A DNA stretch of 64,000 bases from assembly GCA_945910005.1 (NCBI GenBank), contig OX246746.1:24307987-24371986 (forward strand), read 5' to 3'. The position numbers and the translations under genes were made by a program. The DNA is from Isoperla grammatica (taxonomy: Eukaryota; Arthropoda; Insecta; Plecoptera; Perlodidae). This document shows positions 1 through 29,873 of this stretch, piece after piece (positions within the stretch are counted from its first letter, which is position 1; each line of letters opens with the position of its first letter). The notes below the pieces were generated by a model. That model did not search any database. It was not told where the DNA came from and saw only the letters and a program-made list of their open reading frames with translations.

Positions 1-419
1 GCTGGGTTTCATTTATATAAACACTAATTTGGTTAATTTAATAATCCCAATAGCTTCTGAAGACTTGTTTTCCTCTGTCTGAATAATTCATTCCCAACTA
101 AATACTTAGCAAAAATGGTGTAGACAATACTTGAACTCTGGAGGTACTGGCTACAGTGACGCAATTGATGTGTACAAATATTGAAACAATGCATTAGCAC
201 AGAAATGACAAGAAGTGGAAGATGACACACACATAAATTTAAAGGCCCAGTAAACGTAACAATATGTTTACCGTGTTGAAAGTTTTGCCCTAGGCGTGTG
301 CCGTACACGTCGTCAAACTAAGGTGTTTTACTATACTTGACAGGCGATCCACGTGGTTAGCCACGAGCACGTGTTGAAGATTGCTCGTGCATTAGTGCAA
401 CCGTAGCTCTCCATTATAC

Positions 420-420
<1 letters not shown>

Positions 421-516
<96 letters not shown>
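421..516. repeat. (AAT)n microsatellite
   Basis: About 32 near-perfect ATA/AAT units. The tract abuts a T run (517-537) that is the poly(A) tail of a minus-strand retrotransposon end, so the microsatellite probably grew from that tail. The long poly-Tyr/poly-Asn/poly-Ile open frames here are translation artefacts. Confidence 0.97.
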
Positions 517-1020
517 TTTTTTTTTTTTTTTTTTTTTATTGAGAGTTATATTGACACAAAAGTATACATAGGACATGTATTGTTATCCCACTAAGCCCTT
601 AGGCTTGACTGTGGGGTTCTCCCCAAAAGAAACAAAAATACACAAAAACCACAAATAATTCCATATTAACATAATTAATTTAAAAATGAAAATAAAAAAA
701 AAAAATTATTAAAATAATTGTGAAGAAAATGAAGATTTACAAACATTAACATACACATTATAAGCTACCAAAGCAAAGAGAACACAACCGAGACTAAACT
801 TAACTGTGTCAATAATTATTTTTATTTATATAGAAGTCTTTAACTTCTCTTTTAAGTTGACTAAGTGAGGGAAGCGCAGTTATATACAGAGGCAAATCAT
901 TAAAAATACTAGGAATTATTACTTTGAGAGTCCTGGCGCCATGCTTATTGTTATAAGTCGGCACATAATAAAAAGCTGTATTTTGAGAACGCGTTGCGAT
1001 GGAACGATGGATGGGTGGGG
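515..1020 (-). mobile_element. 3' end of a non-LTR retrotransposon (LINE), minus strand
   Basis: Read on the minus strand, the frame from about 1020 down to the stop at 809-811 encodes a C-terminus of the type found at the end of LINE ORF2 proteins. It contains RSIATRSQNT, then YYVPTYNNKHG, then FNDLPLYI and LSQLKREVKDF. This matches the general pattern TRS...VP..N...G...F...WN.LP..I....S...FK..LK of endonuclease/reverse-transcriptase ORFs (family knowledge). After the stop comes about 270 bp of 3' UTR, an AATAAA at 540-535 and a 21-nt poly(A) (T run on plus). Upstream coding sequence is interrupted in frame by a second (AAT)n tract at 1021-1170, so the copy is dead. I do not see a clear 5' limit or target-site duplication. 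The clade (CR1/Jockey-like) is a guess. Confidence 0.7.
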
Positions 1021-1073
1021 TAATAATAATAATAATGATAATAATAATAATCATAATAATAATAATAACAATC

Positions 1074-1149
<76 letters not shown>

Positions 1150-1170
1150 TTATAATAATAATAATAATAA
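1021..1170. repeat. (AAT)n microsatellite
   Basis: Imperfect AAT/AAC/ATC triplet array of about 150 bp inside the LINE-like frame described at 515-1020. Being in triplets, it keeps the minus-strand frame open as poly-Ile. Confidence 0.95.
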
Positions 1171-3116
1171 TTAATAAAATAATGAAAGAGGCCTGTACCT
1201 TGCATGGTTCCAACAAATGTTTCAGTGCCTGCGCAGTTATGTTAGACTTATTGTTTTCATTCAAGTAATTGCTGATTTTCAAACCAAAATTTGACAATTT
1301 ATTTAATTTATAATTTTGTATTATGAATTTTGTGAAATGTGTCACTATTATACATATTTTAAACTTCAACTTGCATTGTTGGTGAACTTTTCCTAAAAAT
1401 CCATTTAATTTTGCTGTACATCTTAGTTAAGTCTGTAAAATGAATATCAGGGAGAATGCAGGAGATATACCCACATATAGTCTTAAAAGGTATATTTATT
1501 GCCTTGCAATATCCAATGACTAATGAGTAGATAGATAGATAGTAATGTATTTCATTCAGTTATATGCATGTATAGCACAGATGAATGTTTGAATAAGTGA
1601 GCACATTTTAATGACCTCTGCTAAACTAAAAAGTACTGTAAAGTACGACATGAAAGAAATAATTGTGCTAAGATACAAAAACTGTAATTTTCAGCAAATT
1701 CATCAAATGAATTAGTTTTCACATTTGCAATTTTTCCAACAATTTTAGTTGTATACTTTGTAAATTGTCCCAATATTGATTAATTTTTTAAACCGATTAT
1801 ATTCCCAATGAACGTTTTTCTAAATTGGATTTATTTATTTAATTGGCAATTTTTTTCATTTCCACCGAGACCCAAAAGGAAAACTTAAAGAGAACTGGAG
1901 CAAATATTAATAAAAATATTAAGATGTGAATATTTTGACATGTTCCAACCTCTCAGTAAACTCTCATTGCGCGAAAGATTCATAATAGTTCTGCCATAAA
2001 ATGATCTGCACATCCACTATTGGGCTAGTCCCAGTTGCATCACCACATCAAGGCTTGAGTGCCGAGTGGGCAATTGTCCAGTTCAGTATTTCATACACGA
2101 TTGATTTTGTAACTTCTTATAAAGGCGGCGAATGACCTTCGTGAATTAGGCGGGTAGCCCTGTACTATAGGTTACAAAAACATTTCCTTATCGCATGGTA
2201 AGCTTTAGTGAATTAATAATTAATAAATATATAATATATATATATATATATAATATACAATATATATAATAAATAAATAATTAATTAATAATAAACTTTA
2301 GAGAATTAATACAGTGGTTTGAATGCCATTCAAGATCGGAATCACTCATTTATATTTTTGAACCTCAAACAATTTACAAATTTGAATTCCAGTATAACAT
2401 TCGTTTCGAGACAAGCAGCAAATGAAAATTAACATCAAAGGCGAACTCAACAAACACTTACAAAGCATTTAAAAAAAATCAATATAAGTGATTACTGATA
2501 GACAACGAATTGGTGCCACAAAGAGTCATAGTTGGTTTCTGGCACAAGTGCGCTGACTCGATCACTTATTGGAATGAATTTTAAACTGTGTTTGAGCGCT
2601 TGTTGAATGCTGTGACTCGGCTAGGTTGTGATATCAAATGTTATGAAGATGAGGTCCTGAGAGTCTGGAACCAAAAGCTTGGGAACCTAAAAAAGCAAGA
2701 AAAATACTAAAACGGGCCCCCCTCCCCCACCACCCTTCCCCAACCCATTCCCTGAGTGAAGTTAGGAAGGAAAAAATCCCTTGGTACTATACGTATTACG
2801 TGCGTCTTATTATGTTTGTAGTTTGAATGACCTCACGTACTCTCAAATTCGTTTATTGCTAGATATTGACAATGAATCCCTCATTATCTACAGTCTACAC
2901 AACCGTATTTTGGGTTTGTTTCTTTTTAGACAACTAGCCTAGTATTGCATTTTCATCAGAAATACATTTTAAAGTTAAGTTTAGAATTTGGATGGGAATT
3001 CTGATCAAAGAAACACTTCTGATGTCGATTCGTATCAACATTTGTATGTTCCATCCATTACACTAATATTTGGACGTCTCTTTTATGCTTACTGAGTTTT
3101 CTATTTCTTGTTTCAG
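1171..3116. other. Upstream flank of SDR gene; no recognisable gene
   Basis: AT-rich sequence with short simple repeats: a TAGA run near 1530, and an AT-rich TA/TAA stretch at 2216-2290. A C-rich patch lies at 2714-2748. No long frame resembles a protein I know. A 5' non-coding exon of the SDR gene may lie here, because the first coding exon is preceded by a polypyrimidine tract and AG at 3115-3116, but I cannot place it. Confidence 0.5.
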
Positions 3117-3129
3117 AGAATCTACCAAC

Positions 3130-19223
<16,094 letters not shown>

Positions 19224-19830
19224 ATGAATCAATGCTTGATGCAAATATTGTGATAAGTTGATAACAGCTGTGTTCTTTCTATTCAGCAAGCAATGCTCAA
19301 TACCATACATTTCACATAACGCTGAAGAACACGGTTGACTTAGCTTGAGACCGTATGTCTTCATAATGTAAATGGTTATATTATGTATATATATAAAACA
19401 ATATTTTTTGTAAACCATGGACAAAGATAAACCATTTATGTTGTAAACCACAAGTGCATTTTTATATACTACATTACAGCTCTCATAGTCCTTAACTAAT
19501 TATAACAAGGAATATTATCATGGATGAGTCATGCCTTAGCACATGGACAATCAGGTTAGCTACACAATACAAGGACATAAAACTATACTCGTGTAGCTTT
19601 CACTCAACCTGCTCGTAATTCCAATGTATTTGTGTAAGTTCCAACAATTCATTTTGTGAAGTATGTGTAAGAAAAAGTAATAGAAGAAGGAAGCCTAAAT
19701 CATAAAGTCATAAATGCGCTGTGGTAACAATATTTGTTTTGAAACCTTTGGTCGGAAGTTAATGTTAATGCCATGTAGGCAAGCCACACGAACTGTGTTC
19801 ACAAAGTGATTTTTTTTAAGGCAAAATAAA
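19224..19830 (+). other. Probable 3' UTR of SDR gene
   Basis: AT-rich sequence after the stop. An AATAAA hexamer lies at 19825-19830. Other A-rich candidates exist, so the real cleavage site is undecided. Confidence 0.4.
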
Positions 19831-22800
19831 AGTTATCAGTAAATCACCTCAAATTTACAATATTGAGTTATTTGTCAATCCTTATCTATATCCCAATTCA
19901 TACTATTCCAATCAGGAACCCACATACATAGGGATGGGGCAATCGGGGTGAGTATGAAATGTTTATTATTGTACTGAATGTCTCGGTCCTAATTCGGCTG
20001 GTGCACTAAAAATTTCAACTTACTTTTACCGTACGGTGTAACTGTAACTAATAATAATTACAACTACCATAACTAATAACTAATACAAGATAGTAAATAG
20101 TAACTAACTAATTACATAATCTGACAAAATGCAACTTGTATCAAAGGCATATGTGACCATTTAATTTTAATTTCTGATAAATCTTTCATTGGAAAGAAGT
20201 GCAAAAATGGTACATAAAGTAGTTCTCAGTTCTTTTAATTACACATCCCAAAACATAGCTTGCTACTTTTTAAAAGCAAAAGGGAACACTGGATTTTAGA
20301 AAATCATTAATGAAATACCAACTTGTGAAAGAAATAACCAACTTTTTGACTATATGATACATTTTTATTCAGTTAGAAAACTAACTAATACATTTTCCTT
20401 AGTACTATGAACATATTTGTTCCATATTCACTGCAGATAGCAACACTAGCAATAATTTAATAAATAGTTCATTTTAGCATGTACTTTTATTACATACTTG
20501 ACTGGGCTTGGAGAGCTTTTAGATGCATTCCAAATGACAACAATCATAGTAATCTCTGGGTTTTGAGAAACTAATTGCTGACAAAGGTGCCAACAACACA
20601 AACATGAGCATGTGTTACGCGCAAACACAAAATCTTCATTTCCCTGCTCAATGGTATTTATGTATTAAGAGCTTAACACTACTTTTTTTTATGAATATTT
20701 TGGCATCTTTAAATTAAAACTAAAACAATCAGAAATGATAAAATTGCATGATAACAGTGTGAGTACTTGGAATTAGTATACTATTATATACAATCTAATG
20801 TAACCTATTTCAGTAAAAAAAAAAAAAGATATATATACATATTATAGTAATTCAATTATATTGCAACACAATGTTTCATTAATATTGCTTCTTACTTCAA
20901 TCAATGGCTTCAACTGATGGAAGTACACACGTTGTGAGACACTACAAAAAACAGTTGAGTAGAGATATAATACAACAAAGTGAAGTTAATTCCCCATCAA
21001 AAGTGGGATTACAGAATATTTGTCCACGTTACCAAGTTCCATTCAACAGAGTAAATTAAAATCTCTCGTCTTTATTATTTGTGGATTTAAGTCTGTGTTA
21101 CATAATAATGGGTATCCACATTGAACATACAATATCTTTTTTTAATCTCAAGGCTATACAGTATTTTGAATAAAACTGAAACTGATGAATACCATTAAAA
21201 TGTTAGTGTATTTGCAATAAAATTAACCTGTTGACTGAAACATTACTATCAAGGAATGCACTCATTGGTAATGACTAATATTGACTGACTAATATGACGG
21301 GTAAAAATGACTACTAAACAAGCATTCTTGGACAAATCTATAATACTTGTCATTCTTTATACCATGGTAGCTTGAACTAAGGTACATATTTCACACCTAT
21401 TACTTTGACATCCAAGTCATGTTTACACATTTTGAATACTGCATAATATGCAAGTTAATAGTTATTTTTTGTATACACTTTGGGTGTCTTGTCTAATGGT
21501 TTCAACTTTCATTAGCAAATAAACTCGCTAATATAATGTTATTAGCATTTAGCACCCAATATAAATTACATTACATATATAAAAATATAAAACACACTCA
21601 AAACATTTTACTATCGTTGATGCAAGACTGAGTATTTAGGGCACTGCATCATGCTGCAATGCAACGTTGTTAAAATTAACACCACTGAACATAGTGACTT
21701 GGGTGAACATTTAAATCCAATCAAATATCATCTATAAAATCAATTGTTTTCTTTGGGATACATAAAGGGAAAGGGTATGAAAGCATACACCTGGCATTAT
21801 TTCTTATGAACAGCAGAATTGTGATCATTTACTATTATATATTTAAACAACTGCTCACTGTCCATGATGTAAAGTTCATGCAGTACTTGCATACCAACCA
21901 GACATACCAATACCATACCACTTTTAGAATTATTTAGGCCGTGCAAGTTACAGAAAAAATTAAAAATGGAGAAATCCATACATTGATCCATTAAATGACA
22001 ATCCTAATTAAAATGATTTTCGAACATTGGTTTGAGCTTAATGCTAGTGGGCATAGATTGTACTTGTACCTTTCATAAAAACACAGCAGATTAAAAAACA
22101 ATTAAGGTCCAGTCTTACACTGTTCCAATAACTACTTATTCGTCGAATAGCTTGTTGTCTCCATGGCAACGACCAATCAAAACTCCTGACATCCTCCAAA
22201 TAGCTTAATTGCTACAAATAACTTTCTTATTGGGAGATTGTAAGACCGGCCCTTAATATGATATTGATAACTCTTACTTAAAGCCCACATGGCTATGTCC
22301 TGATTGTCTGGGGCTTCAAGAGAGAGAGAGCGAGAGAAAGAGCTATCCCTTTTTTCTTCCCATCTCTGTCTCTCTTCAAAGTCTCAGCTGAAGTCGTCAG
22401 CCTAACTCATATGTACAAACAAGCTTACCGTATCATCTCCATTTCTACTGCATCAACTCACACAAATAATTACTCTTATAATATTCATAAATTAATTTAA
22501 AAAATGTGTTTTTATTAGCACACAGTCACACACACACTAAAAAAATACATCAATAGTACCTATTGCAATTTGCATTATGCACTGCCATACAAAAGGTATT
22601 TTTCAGTAGGTAGAGAATTCCTATCATTTTGTTTGTTTGAAATATCATGAGATTTATACATATTTGAATGGATGACAAATAAATAATAATGTATTTTACA
22701 TGTTCCCAGCAGTTAACAATCAACACTTAATAGTTTTAAAACATGCAAACACCTTAGTTTTTTGAATGCCAAATGCATATACCTTGGTTAACTATGCACA

Positions 22801-24432
22801 GCAAGGAGGCTTCTTTAAAACTCAAGTTATAACTTAGATACATATGTACCCCACAATAACTTTGAAGTGGTTCTAAGCTGTTTATTAGTAACAGTACATC
22901 TTACTAATCCATCACATATTATTTTATTACTGCAATTGAACAGTGCACTTTTTGGTATGGTTCACTCTTTAAGTGTGAAAACTCCTCAGGATAATTCATT
23001 CTAGCTTATACTAACAGTCTAGGCTAACAGCTAATGTTCATATATATATATATATACACAAGGAAAAAAGCTATGCTTTGAAGGAGACCCCCTACTTTTT
23101 ACTGATTATTATAGGCCGGGATATCTTCGTAATGTTTCAACATTCCTTAAATAATAAATATCATACATATGGTACAGTGTGTGACTATGAACACATTTGT
23201 AGGGCTGGCCATGCTTTCATTGGGCTCCCTAGGCAGTGGCAGCCAGCATATGTTTTTGTTAGTAAGATTAACATTTAAAAGATCCGTATTTACATGAATA
23301 ACCATATAATATACACAAGGCATATACCATAATAATCCTTCTTGATAATCTCGTATTGAATGAGCAGATTACATGTAATTTTATTCTATTCAAAACTGCT
23401 CCACCAACTAAGGTAAGGAATGATAGAGATATCAATTATAACTTAAATAAGATAAACATACAGAATGCTAGAACGTGTAGTACAATTTAGCGAATAAGAA
23501 AAAAACAGAAGAAATGTTTGTTAAATGCTCAAGTTCAATAAATTTTTTTTTTTAAATACGACGAGATTTAGTGGTAGATCCCAGCTAGCACAACATCCCT
23601 ACACCTATGACTTCAAAAAATGAGAATAATATAGCACATAATGTTCATACACACATTTAGACTTAGCATGGAATGGATACTTGTGCACTGTTACGTCTGG
23701 ACTTCATTGAGCATATCTAAGCTTTATTTGAAAAATTCAATTTAATAATGTTTCAAGGAGAGTACAAGCTCATATGGTTATGTTAACTTGAAACAATACA
23801 ACTAGATACTGTGACAAAGCTCCATGGAATAGGCATTCCAATCTCCAGGTAGTAAGTAGTAAGTTATACGGTGTTGACATTAAATTCTCATTTTCGGATC
23901 CCATCAGAAAGTATAAACCTGTGTAACATGAGCATCTACACCTAACGGTCTAACGGTAATCTTAGGCAATTGCCCTCCAGTAAAAGAACTTTTTGTAGGT
24001 TATCGAGTTTACAAGTGGTACTGCACATTTTACATTTTAATGTAAAATTGCTTTTGGTTTTTTCACTACAACATGATTTGTCAGCATATATCTAGCAGCG
24101 ACGTTGTGATATTGTTTACTACCATACGTGGAAATATCAAGATTAAACAAGACAATCAATAGTGGGTGAATATTAGAGTTTCAACTCATTGAGTAGTGGC
24201 CATGCATAGCATCTACATGGATGGAATAAAGCTTAATTAGATCCTTGTCTTTCCTGCTGCTAGCCAAAATGTCTTGCCTATTTTTATAATGCAATCAAGT
24301 CATTATTTTAGATCACTAATGGTGAAGGTAAATATTTTTCAATATAATATAAAATTGCACTTACAATTTCTTAGCATTCCAACTTATATGATGTACCTGT
24401 GTAGTGTGTACCATTACAACTTATAATATAAC
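19831..24432. other. Intergenic region between SDR and ELMO, no gene seen
   Basis: AT-rich, low in simple repeats apart from an AG-rich patch at 22320-22342 and a TA run at 23041-23056. It holds one MITE (22106-22252). It could include a long 3' UTR of either convergent gene, but no coding frame is convincing. Confidence 0.45.
22106..22252. mobile_element. 147-bp MITE, copy 2, intact TTAA flanks
   Basis: TTAA at 22102-22105 and 22253-22256 flank GGTCCAGTCTTACA...TGTAAGACCGGCCC. It is the same length (147 bp) as copy 1 at 9286, with only scattered changes, so both moved recently enough to stay alignable by eye. TTAA choice suggests mobilisation by a piggyBac-type transposase. Confidence 0.88.
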
Positions 24433-25775
24433 TTAAAGGCAGTATCCCGGTTTGAAGAGATGGATGGTTATGTGATAAAGACCCAATAGAAAATAGGAAT
24501 AAAGAAAAAATCTTGTAAATCGGTTCAGTGGTTCATTGATTAGTATGAGGGAAAACTTATTTTCGAGCAAGGTCGATTGTGGCGCGAAAACTACGTCACA
24601 GCGGGGCAGGTTTGAATTGTCTACGCGGCCTTCAATGCAACCCTCGCAGCTGCGAGACCCGCCTTCAGAGGGCAAAGTACGGTTTATTCGTTTATTACGT
24701 TATTTTTAGAAAGTGTCAGTCAGTCCAGAATGTGTTCATCCCTAATGTTTCGAACCAAAATACACAGTCGAAGAAATTGACCAAAGACGACGGAATAACG
24801 TGATCGATAGTGCGGAGTGCAAAACATTCGAAGGCAGAGTTTCGAACACGGTGACTTATGGACAAGGATTTAGTATCAAGAATCTGAATCAATTAAAGTA
24901 GTAGGCTAAGCATTGACCTGGGAGTGTACAACAATTCATTCATTTTCTAAAAATTAATTTTAGACTTGGACAGTTTGAAAACAGTTCGGCAGACGATTTC
25001 GTGTTACGCGTGCGTGCAGACGGTGAAATACCTCAAACTTATTTCGAACAAAATGATGAGACACTTTGCGTAACAATTATTTGTGAATTGGATGAAGTCT
25101 TGAGAGTCATTTGGTTAAAACAAGAGGGTAGTTATTCCTCGTGTGTCGCGAGCGCCGTCATGCATCAGTATAGGCCTACCCGGAAGCAAACAGCGTGTAT
25201 ACGGACCAAGACCGCCCAAGGGAAAGCAGCATTATACTTCAATTTTGAATATAATAGGTACCTATTTGCGTAGTTAGCGGATATATTTTCTTTCTCTTGC
25301 ATAGACCAACTACACATACAGTTTTAGTAGGTTGGAAATATTTTCTTTTTTCTACTCGTAACCACCTTTTATATATTATGCGGTATGCCTAAATATTTTT
25401 CAATGCTTGGAAATAAATGAAATACAAGCCCGATCTTTGCACTTTGCTGTTGTACACTGAAAAACAACACACGAACCAACCATGTTTATAATTTACTTTA
25501 AACGTATTAAAATACATTTCCGAACATTATTCTCAGTGAAGATGCGACGAGCTTTGACATGACACGAACTGTCGGACGGCGCTGGCTGCGGGGTTGTCGG
25601 GGCGAGCCAGCCTTGCCCCGCTGTGACGTCACGGCTAGTGACGTCACAAAAACTTAAAACAGCCTCCCTGCCCAAACGGTTCAACCATTCTCAATAAAAA
25701 TTGCACTCGATTTTTTTTAATTTTTTGTCTGATTTATTGAAGGGCACATTTACCAAACCAAAAGTAGGGCTTTAA
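24433..25775. mobile_element. Possible 1.34-kb TTAA-flanked element with diverged ends
   Basis: TTAAAGGCAGTATCCCGGTTTG on the left and, on the right, the inverse of TTAAAGCCCTACTTTTGGTTTG share TTAAAG..C..TA....GGTTTG. Sub-terminal ACGTCACAGCGGGGCAGG (left, near 24594) is mirrored by an inverted copy near 25620. No transposase-like frame; internal frames of 74 and 90 codons match nothing I know. Confidence 0.5.
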
Positions 25776-26510
25776 GTTGCTGGATATATACTGAACATAC
25801 ATTATTACTATCTACATTTCCACTAAGTTGGTCATTGCAGTGCACAGTTCAAACCCTACTCCATAGTGTATTTTATCGGAACAAAAGTGTATTATAAAAA
25901 AAATTTAAAATGGAGGGTACATGTGGTGTGTGCTTGTTTGTGATGAATTGCGATATTATAAAATATGGAAATTGAACGAGAGGCCACTAAAAGGCCAATA
26001 TTATATATGACCTAGTTGTTGAGTAGGCTACCTACGTCGTTAAACAACAAAATTAAAAAAAAAAACTAAAATTCTTAAAAGTAACAAAGACAAACAAGAA
26101 TGCAGGTGAAAAGTTTCACATAAATACACCACTCCTAACATAAACTACCCAAGTAGTTGCATTGTACTACTTTAACTTTCAGGTCAGGCCAGCCCTGGTA
26201 CTTTGAACTTCTTACTTAACCAGTGTGCCTCTGATGCACATTTATTCTATGTACAAAAATGAATATTAAATATATATCTATACGAACAAACACTAATACT
26301 ATTGACAGAAAATCTCTATATGTACCAGCAGATCTTTTCCAAGTCAGTACAAGTACAATATTTAAATAAATGACAGTTATTAGCAAGGATAAAACTCAGT
26401 GCCCATACGAGATTCAATATCAAATTGTGAGTACAACATTTTACAATAATAGGCCTACAGTTAGGGTATGACTATATACAAACTAATTAGGGTATTATAG
26501 TAGATAATTA

Positions 26511-26864
26511 AAATCATTCATTAGAGACATCAAATCATTAGAGAAATGCTTGGTGTGGAGAAGCTAGGGGACAGAATGGGAAGGACAAGACTGAGATGGT
26601 TTAGACACATGAAACGGATGACGGAAGAGAGGATGCCCAGGAGAATATATGAAAAAAAGATCGAAGGAAGAAGAAGATGGGGAAGACCAAGGAAGAGATG
26701 GAAGGAAAAGATTGCTGAAGACTTACAGAAGAAAGGAGAGAACTGAGAGCAAGTAGAGGAAGTACGATTGTGGGAAGATAGGAAGAGGTGGAAAAATTTT
26801 GCTGTGAAACCCAAGCTGACCCTGCAGAAGCAGAAAACGGCGATGGATAATGATGATGATTATG
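26511..26864 (+). mobile_element. 5'-truncated non-LTR retrotransposon with target-site duplication
   Basis: The frame from 26546 to 26746 reads RTRLRWFRHMKRM, then RMPRRIYEKKIEGRRRWGRPRKRW. This is the hallmark C-terminus (RWFGHV.RM...GRR.RGRPRKRW) of many LINE reverse transcriptase ORFs (family knowledge). It ends in GATAATGATGATGATT. The 12-mer AGTAGATAATTA occurs at 26499-26510 and 26865-26876, a clean target-site duplication. Only the last 350 bp were inserted, as expected of incomplete reverse transcription. Not a host gene. Confidence 0.88.
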
Positions 26865-26876
26865 AGTAGATAATTA

Positions 26877-28394
26877 GAAAAAATACTTATTAATTTAAGC
26901 ATGAATAAATTAACTCATAAATGCTGTGCACACATGTGCAACTTGTACTCTGCAAACCAGTTGCAATCATAGGTGGACTTGTTATATGCAAATGAAATGC
27001 ATACAGGTGTAACATATCATATCTTGCACAAGATACTATGGGTTCCTGACCATACTATTGCACTGGCCAACAAGGCCTAGGTCTAAGATAATGCAGCCCA
27101 GATATCTTTATTTTCCCCCAAACATTAATCTGTGCGGCTGCTTTTCTTCTACGGTGAATCAGGAGGCGCTTCCAATGTAAATCATGTCTCCCCTGTTTGG
27201 ACTCCAAACATTGTGGAGGCTATTAGCTATCTATATGGGTTGATATTCCTAGTTGTATTGCATTTAAGAGTCTTTCAACTTCTTGAGCCACTCTTCTCAC
27301 ACTTTTGTCTCAGTACTAATTTAGGTTATCAACTTGTGGCTTTTGAACTTCATTGGTCTTGAACATGACAGATTCCTTACTACTTGCGGTGTACTGCTGC
27401 CTCTCTTTGCCTGATAATTTATCATTTCATTACTACACTGTATACTTCACAAAGTGCTCAGATCCATTGCACGATTTAATTGTTTTTGATAGAATTTTTA
27501 AACTTTTTGTTTTTACTTTTTAGTTTTTAGCAACCTCGAATTTCTTCTCATACCTACCTAGCCAATAACCATACAGAATACATTGACAGTTGTCACTTAT
27601 GTTACGTGCTTATTACTAAATGTTGGCTTGGATAACCATGTCTAACTTTCTGGCACTTGTCTCTGCTTGAATTCTCTGTCGCCCATCAGTTGAGATTCAC
27701 ATCAATGAGAATTCTAGCAACTTATATACTAGTTAGTAAATGTAGTAATAATACTATTTTAGCAGTTATTATGCTTGTCACCTGAAAAAAAGATGTTCCA
27801 AGCAACGAGTTTGAATATCACATATGAGAAGAACTAGAATATAGTGTCTAACACTAGTTTATCTTTCCAATGCTCACTCCTACATCCATAGAACTGTAAT
27901 CCAAAAGGGACAAAGGAAGTAATAGTACGGGGGGGGGGGGGGGGTATTTCTATCCACCCATGCTTAGCATAGGATGCAATACATTGCATTACAACACCCA
28001 TCTTACAAAGCACACTCTCTTATACTGTAAATGGTTACTAAATGATATAAAGTCATATCGCAAACGTTATAAAGATCGTTGTCTTCTGTCAATTCAGTAA
28101 GTAGTTGATTGAAATACTTGAGCTAAATCTAACATAATGTGGTGCAGATTTTTATTTTCTAGGTCAGCTTATAATACTACTTGAACAAGAAACTGATTTG
28201 TCTTTGGTACAGAATAAAATCAGGTAAAATGAGGATAAAAAGTAAAAAGTAAAAAATCAATTACTTACTTTACATTAAAAAAGACCCTTGATCTCAACTC
28301 ATTGGGAAAAATAATCATCCTAAGTTCAGACGTGCACATTGCCACTTTGTCGTAATTTTTAACCTGGGCCCAAACAACTTTTCATACATAGAGA
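26877..28394. other. Intergenic, no recognisable feature
   Basis: AT-rich DNA with G16 at 27929-27944. No supported gene. Confidence 0.5.
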
Positions 28395-29150
28395 CAGTGG
28401 CGTAAAGGAGACCCCCGCCGCCCCCGCGAAGAAGGGGGGCCCGCTGTGTAGGGGGGCCTGGCTCGCCAGACATACAGACAGATCTTGTTTATTCGTCATA
28501 AAATTTCAAATGTTGTCAATTTGGATGTGTTCTTCACTGGGACCATACGGGGAGGAAGTTGGAGGAATGGGACAATTTTGAAGGAATATATTTAAAAATG
28601 CTAATGGGTGGAATTATTGTAAAACATAAATTATAGTCTTCAGCTATAAATTATTTTTATTGAAATACTTGACCTCCGCCGGTTGTGACTTTCGCCCCAG
28701 ACCCCCTACATGCTTAGGATGTTAAACCCCCCTTCCCCCACTGTAAATTCCTCGATATGCCACTGTCCCAAATGTTATTTCTTACTATTCTGGTCCCAGT
28801 AGCAACATACCGAAAAGTAATTTTCAGATTTTAAAATAACACATATTTGAGGAGCAGCACTGCAGCATGCCTCAAGTATACTCGGTATAGAGTGTGAACT
28901 GTGAGCAGGAAAGCAGTTGAACACGGACGCCTTAATTGACAGCTGGGCTTGTCAGTCACAAGAATGCTCGACGCCGAAACCGCTTCTTGTGATATAACTA
29001 ATTTCAAGATGACTGTGTGGGGGTATTAGAGCTCAAGTTAAAGTTTATTTCGTTGTGTAATCGATTTAGCTCTTAATTAACCCCATATAGGGGGCCCGAA
29101 ACTATTCTTGAGGGGGGGGGGGGGGGGGGGCAATTTGCGTTACGCCACTG
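28395..29150. mobile_element. hAT-like non-autonomous element with internal poly-G
   Basis: Left end CAGTGGCGTAAAGG, right end CGTTACGCCACTG (inverse CAGTGGCGTAACG). CAGTGGCG termini are common on insect hAT MITEs (family knowledge). A second internal terminus, ATGCCACTG, ends near 28768, so two related elements may be nested or fused. G19 at 29112-29130 lies 20 bp inside the right end. An 8-bp target duplication is not evident. Confidence 0.6.
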
Positions 29151-29422
29151 TATGTATAGAGATTCAAACCAAGTCCTACCTATTCCCATGATAAACCTTA
29201 AAAGTTGAATGTTCATGATATGATATTAGTTTAAAACATGATATATGATTTGCTAACTTTGATACGATTATTATGTCTTGCTCCCAATTATCGATCACGA
29301 TTTCGCATTGAACAGCTACCCTACTTTTTCTTAGTGTAGTAGGCCTACCTATTCAAGTATATTGAAATAATGCAAGACATATAGTAATTAACCTCTTTCG
29401 ACCATTCCGCGATGTGACATCT

Positions 29423-29873
29423 TCATTTGAGCTCGTAGCAAAAATCAAAATTAGCGGGATCAGCTGGAATAGGAGGGGGGTCTTGTGGGATATCCACCCC
29501 CTCCGCATCCAACAACCGCAACTTGATATCCATTGACAACAGAGTTTCAAGGTCGTTCTCCGTCTCCTTACTTAACATCTTATTCCCTAGAAGGGCGTTC
29601 ACCCCGTCAGTCCAATAGTCGAATACCTGTTCCTCGGGTGCGACAAAGTCCAGTGAAGTCACTTCCACGGAGTCAAGAGTGAGCGAGAACGCCAGCTGAT
29701 GTGTTGTTTTCCTCCCTCGGACATCCTTCATGTGTGGACATTCCCGGCCGGTCATCAGACCCTTGATATCCACTACGGTCAATTTGTTTGGAAGTTCCTC
29801 CAGGGTGGGAACGCTCTTCTCGTCGCAATCTCCGTAGTGGAATACTTTGTGATTCGGGGAGAGGCGCACATAC
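29423..29873 (-). CDS. ELMO1: ELMO exon 4 (PH domain end and C-terminus)
   Basis: Begins with the last base of Trp, then [15 protein letters not shown]; ends NFDFCYELK with the stop at 29425-29423. Contains [17 protein letters not shown]-like [14 protein letters not shown], and the PPPIP motif. Acceptor TTGTTAG ends at 29874. Confidence 0.95.

Noticed and set aside
331..1369. Long poly-Tyr, poly-Ile and poly-Asn open frames
   Set aside because: They are translations of (AAT)n in all frames. Only the non-repetitive C-terminal part on the minus strand (811-1020) has meaning, as a LINE remnant.
24433..25273. Frames of 74-90 codons near 24.6 and 25.0 kb as a small gene
   Set aside because: No recognisable domain or splice pattern, and they lie inside a probable TTAA-flanked repeat.
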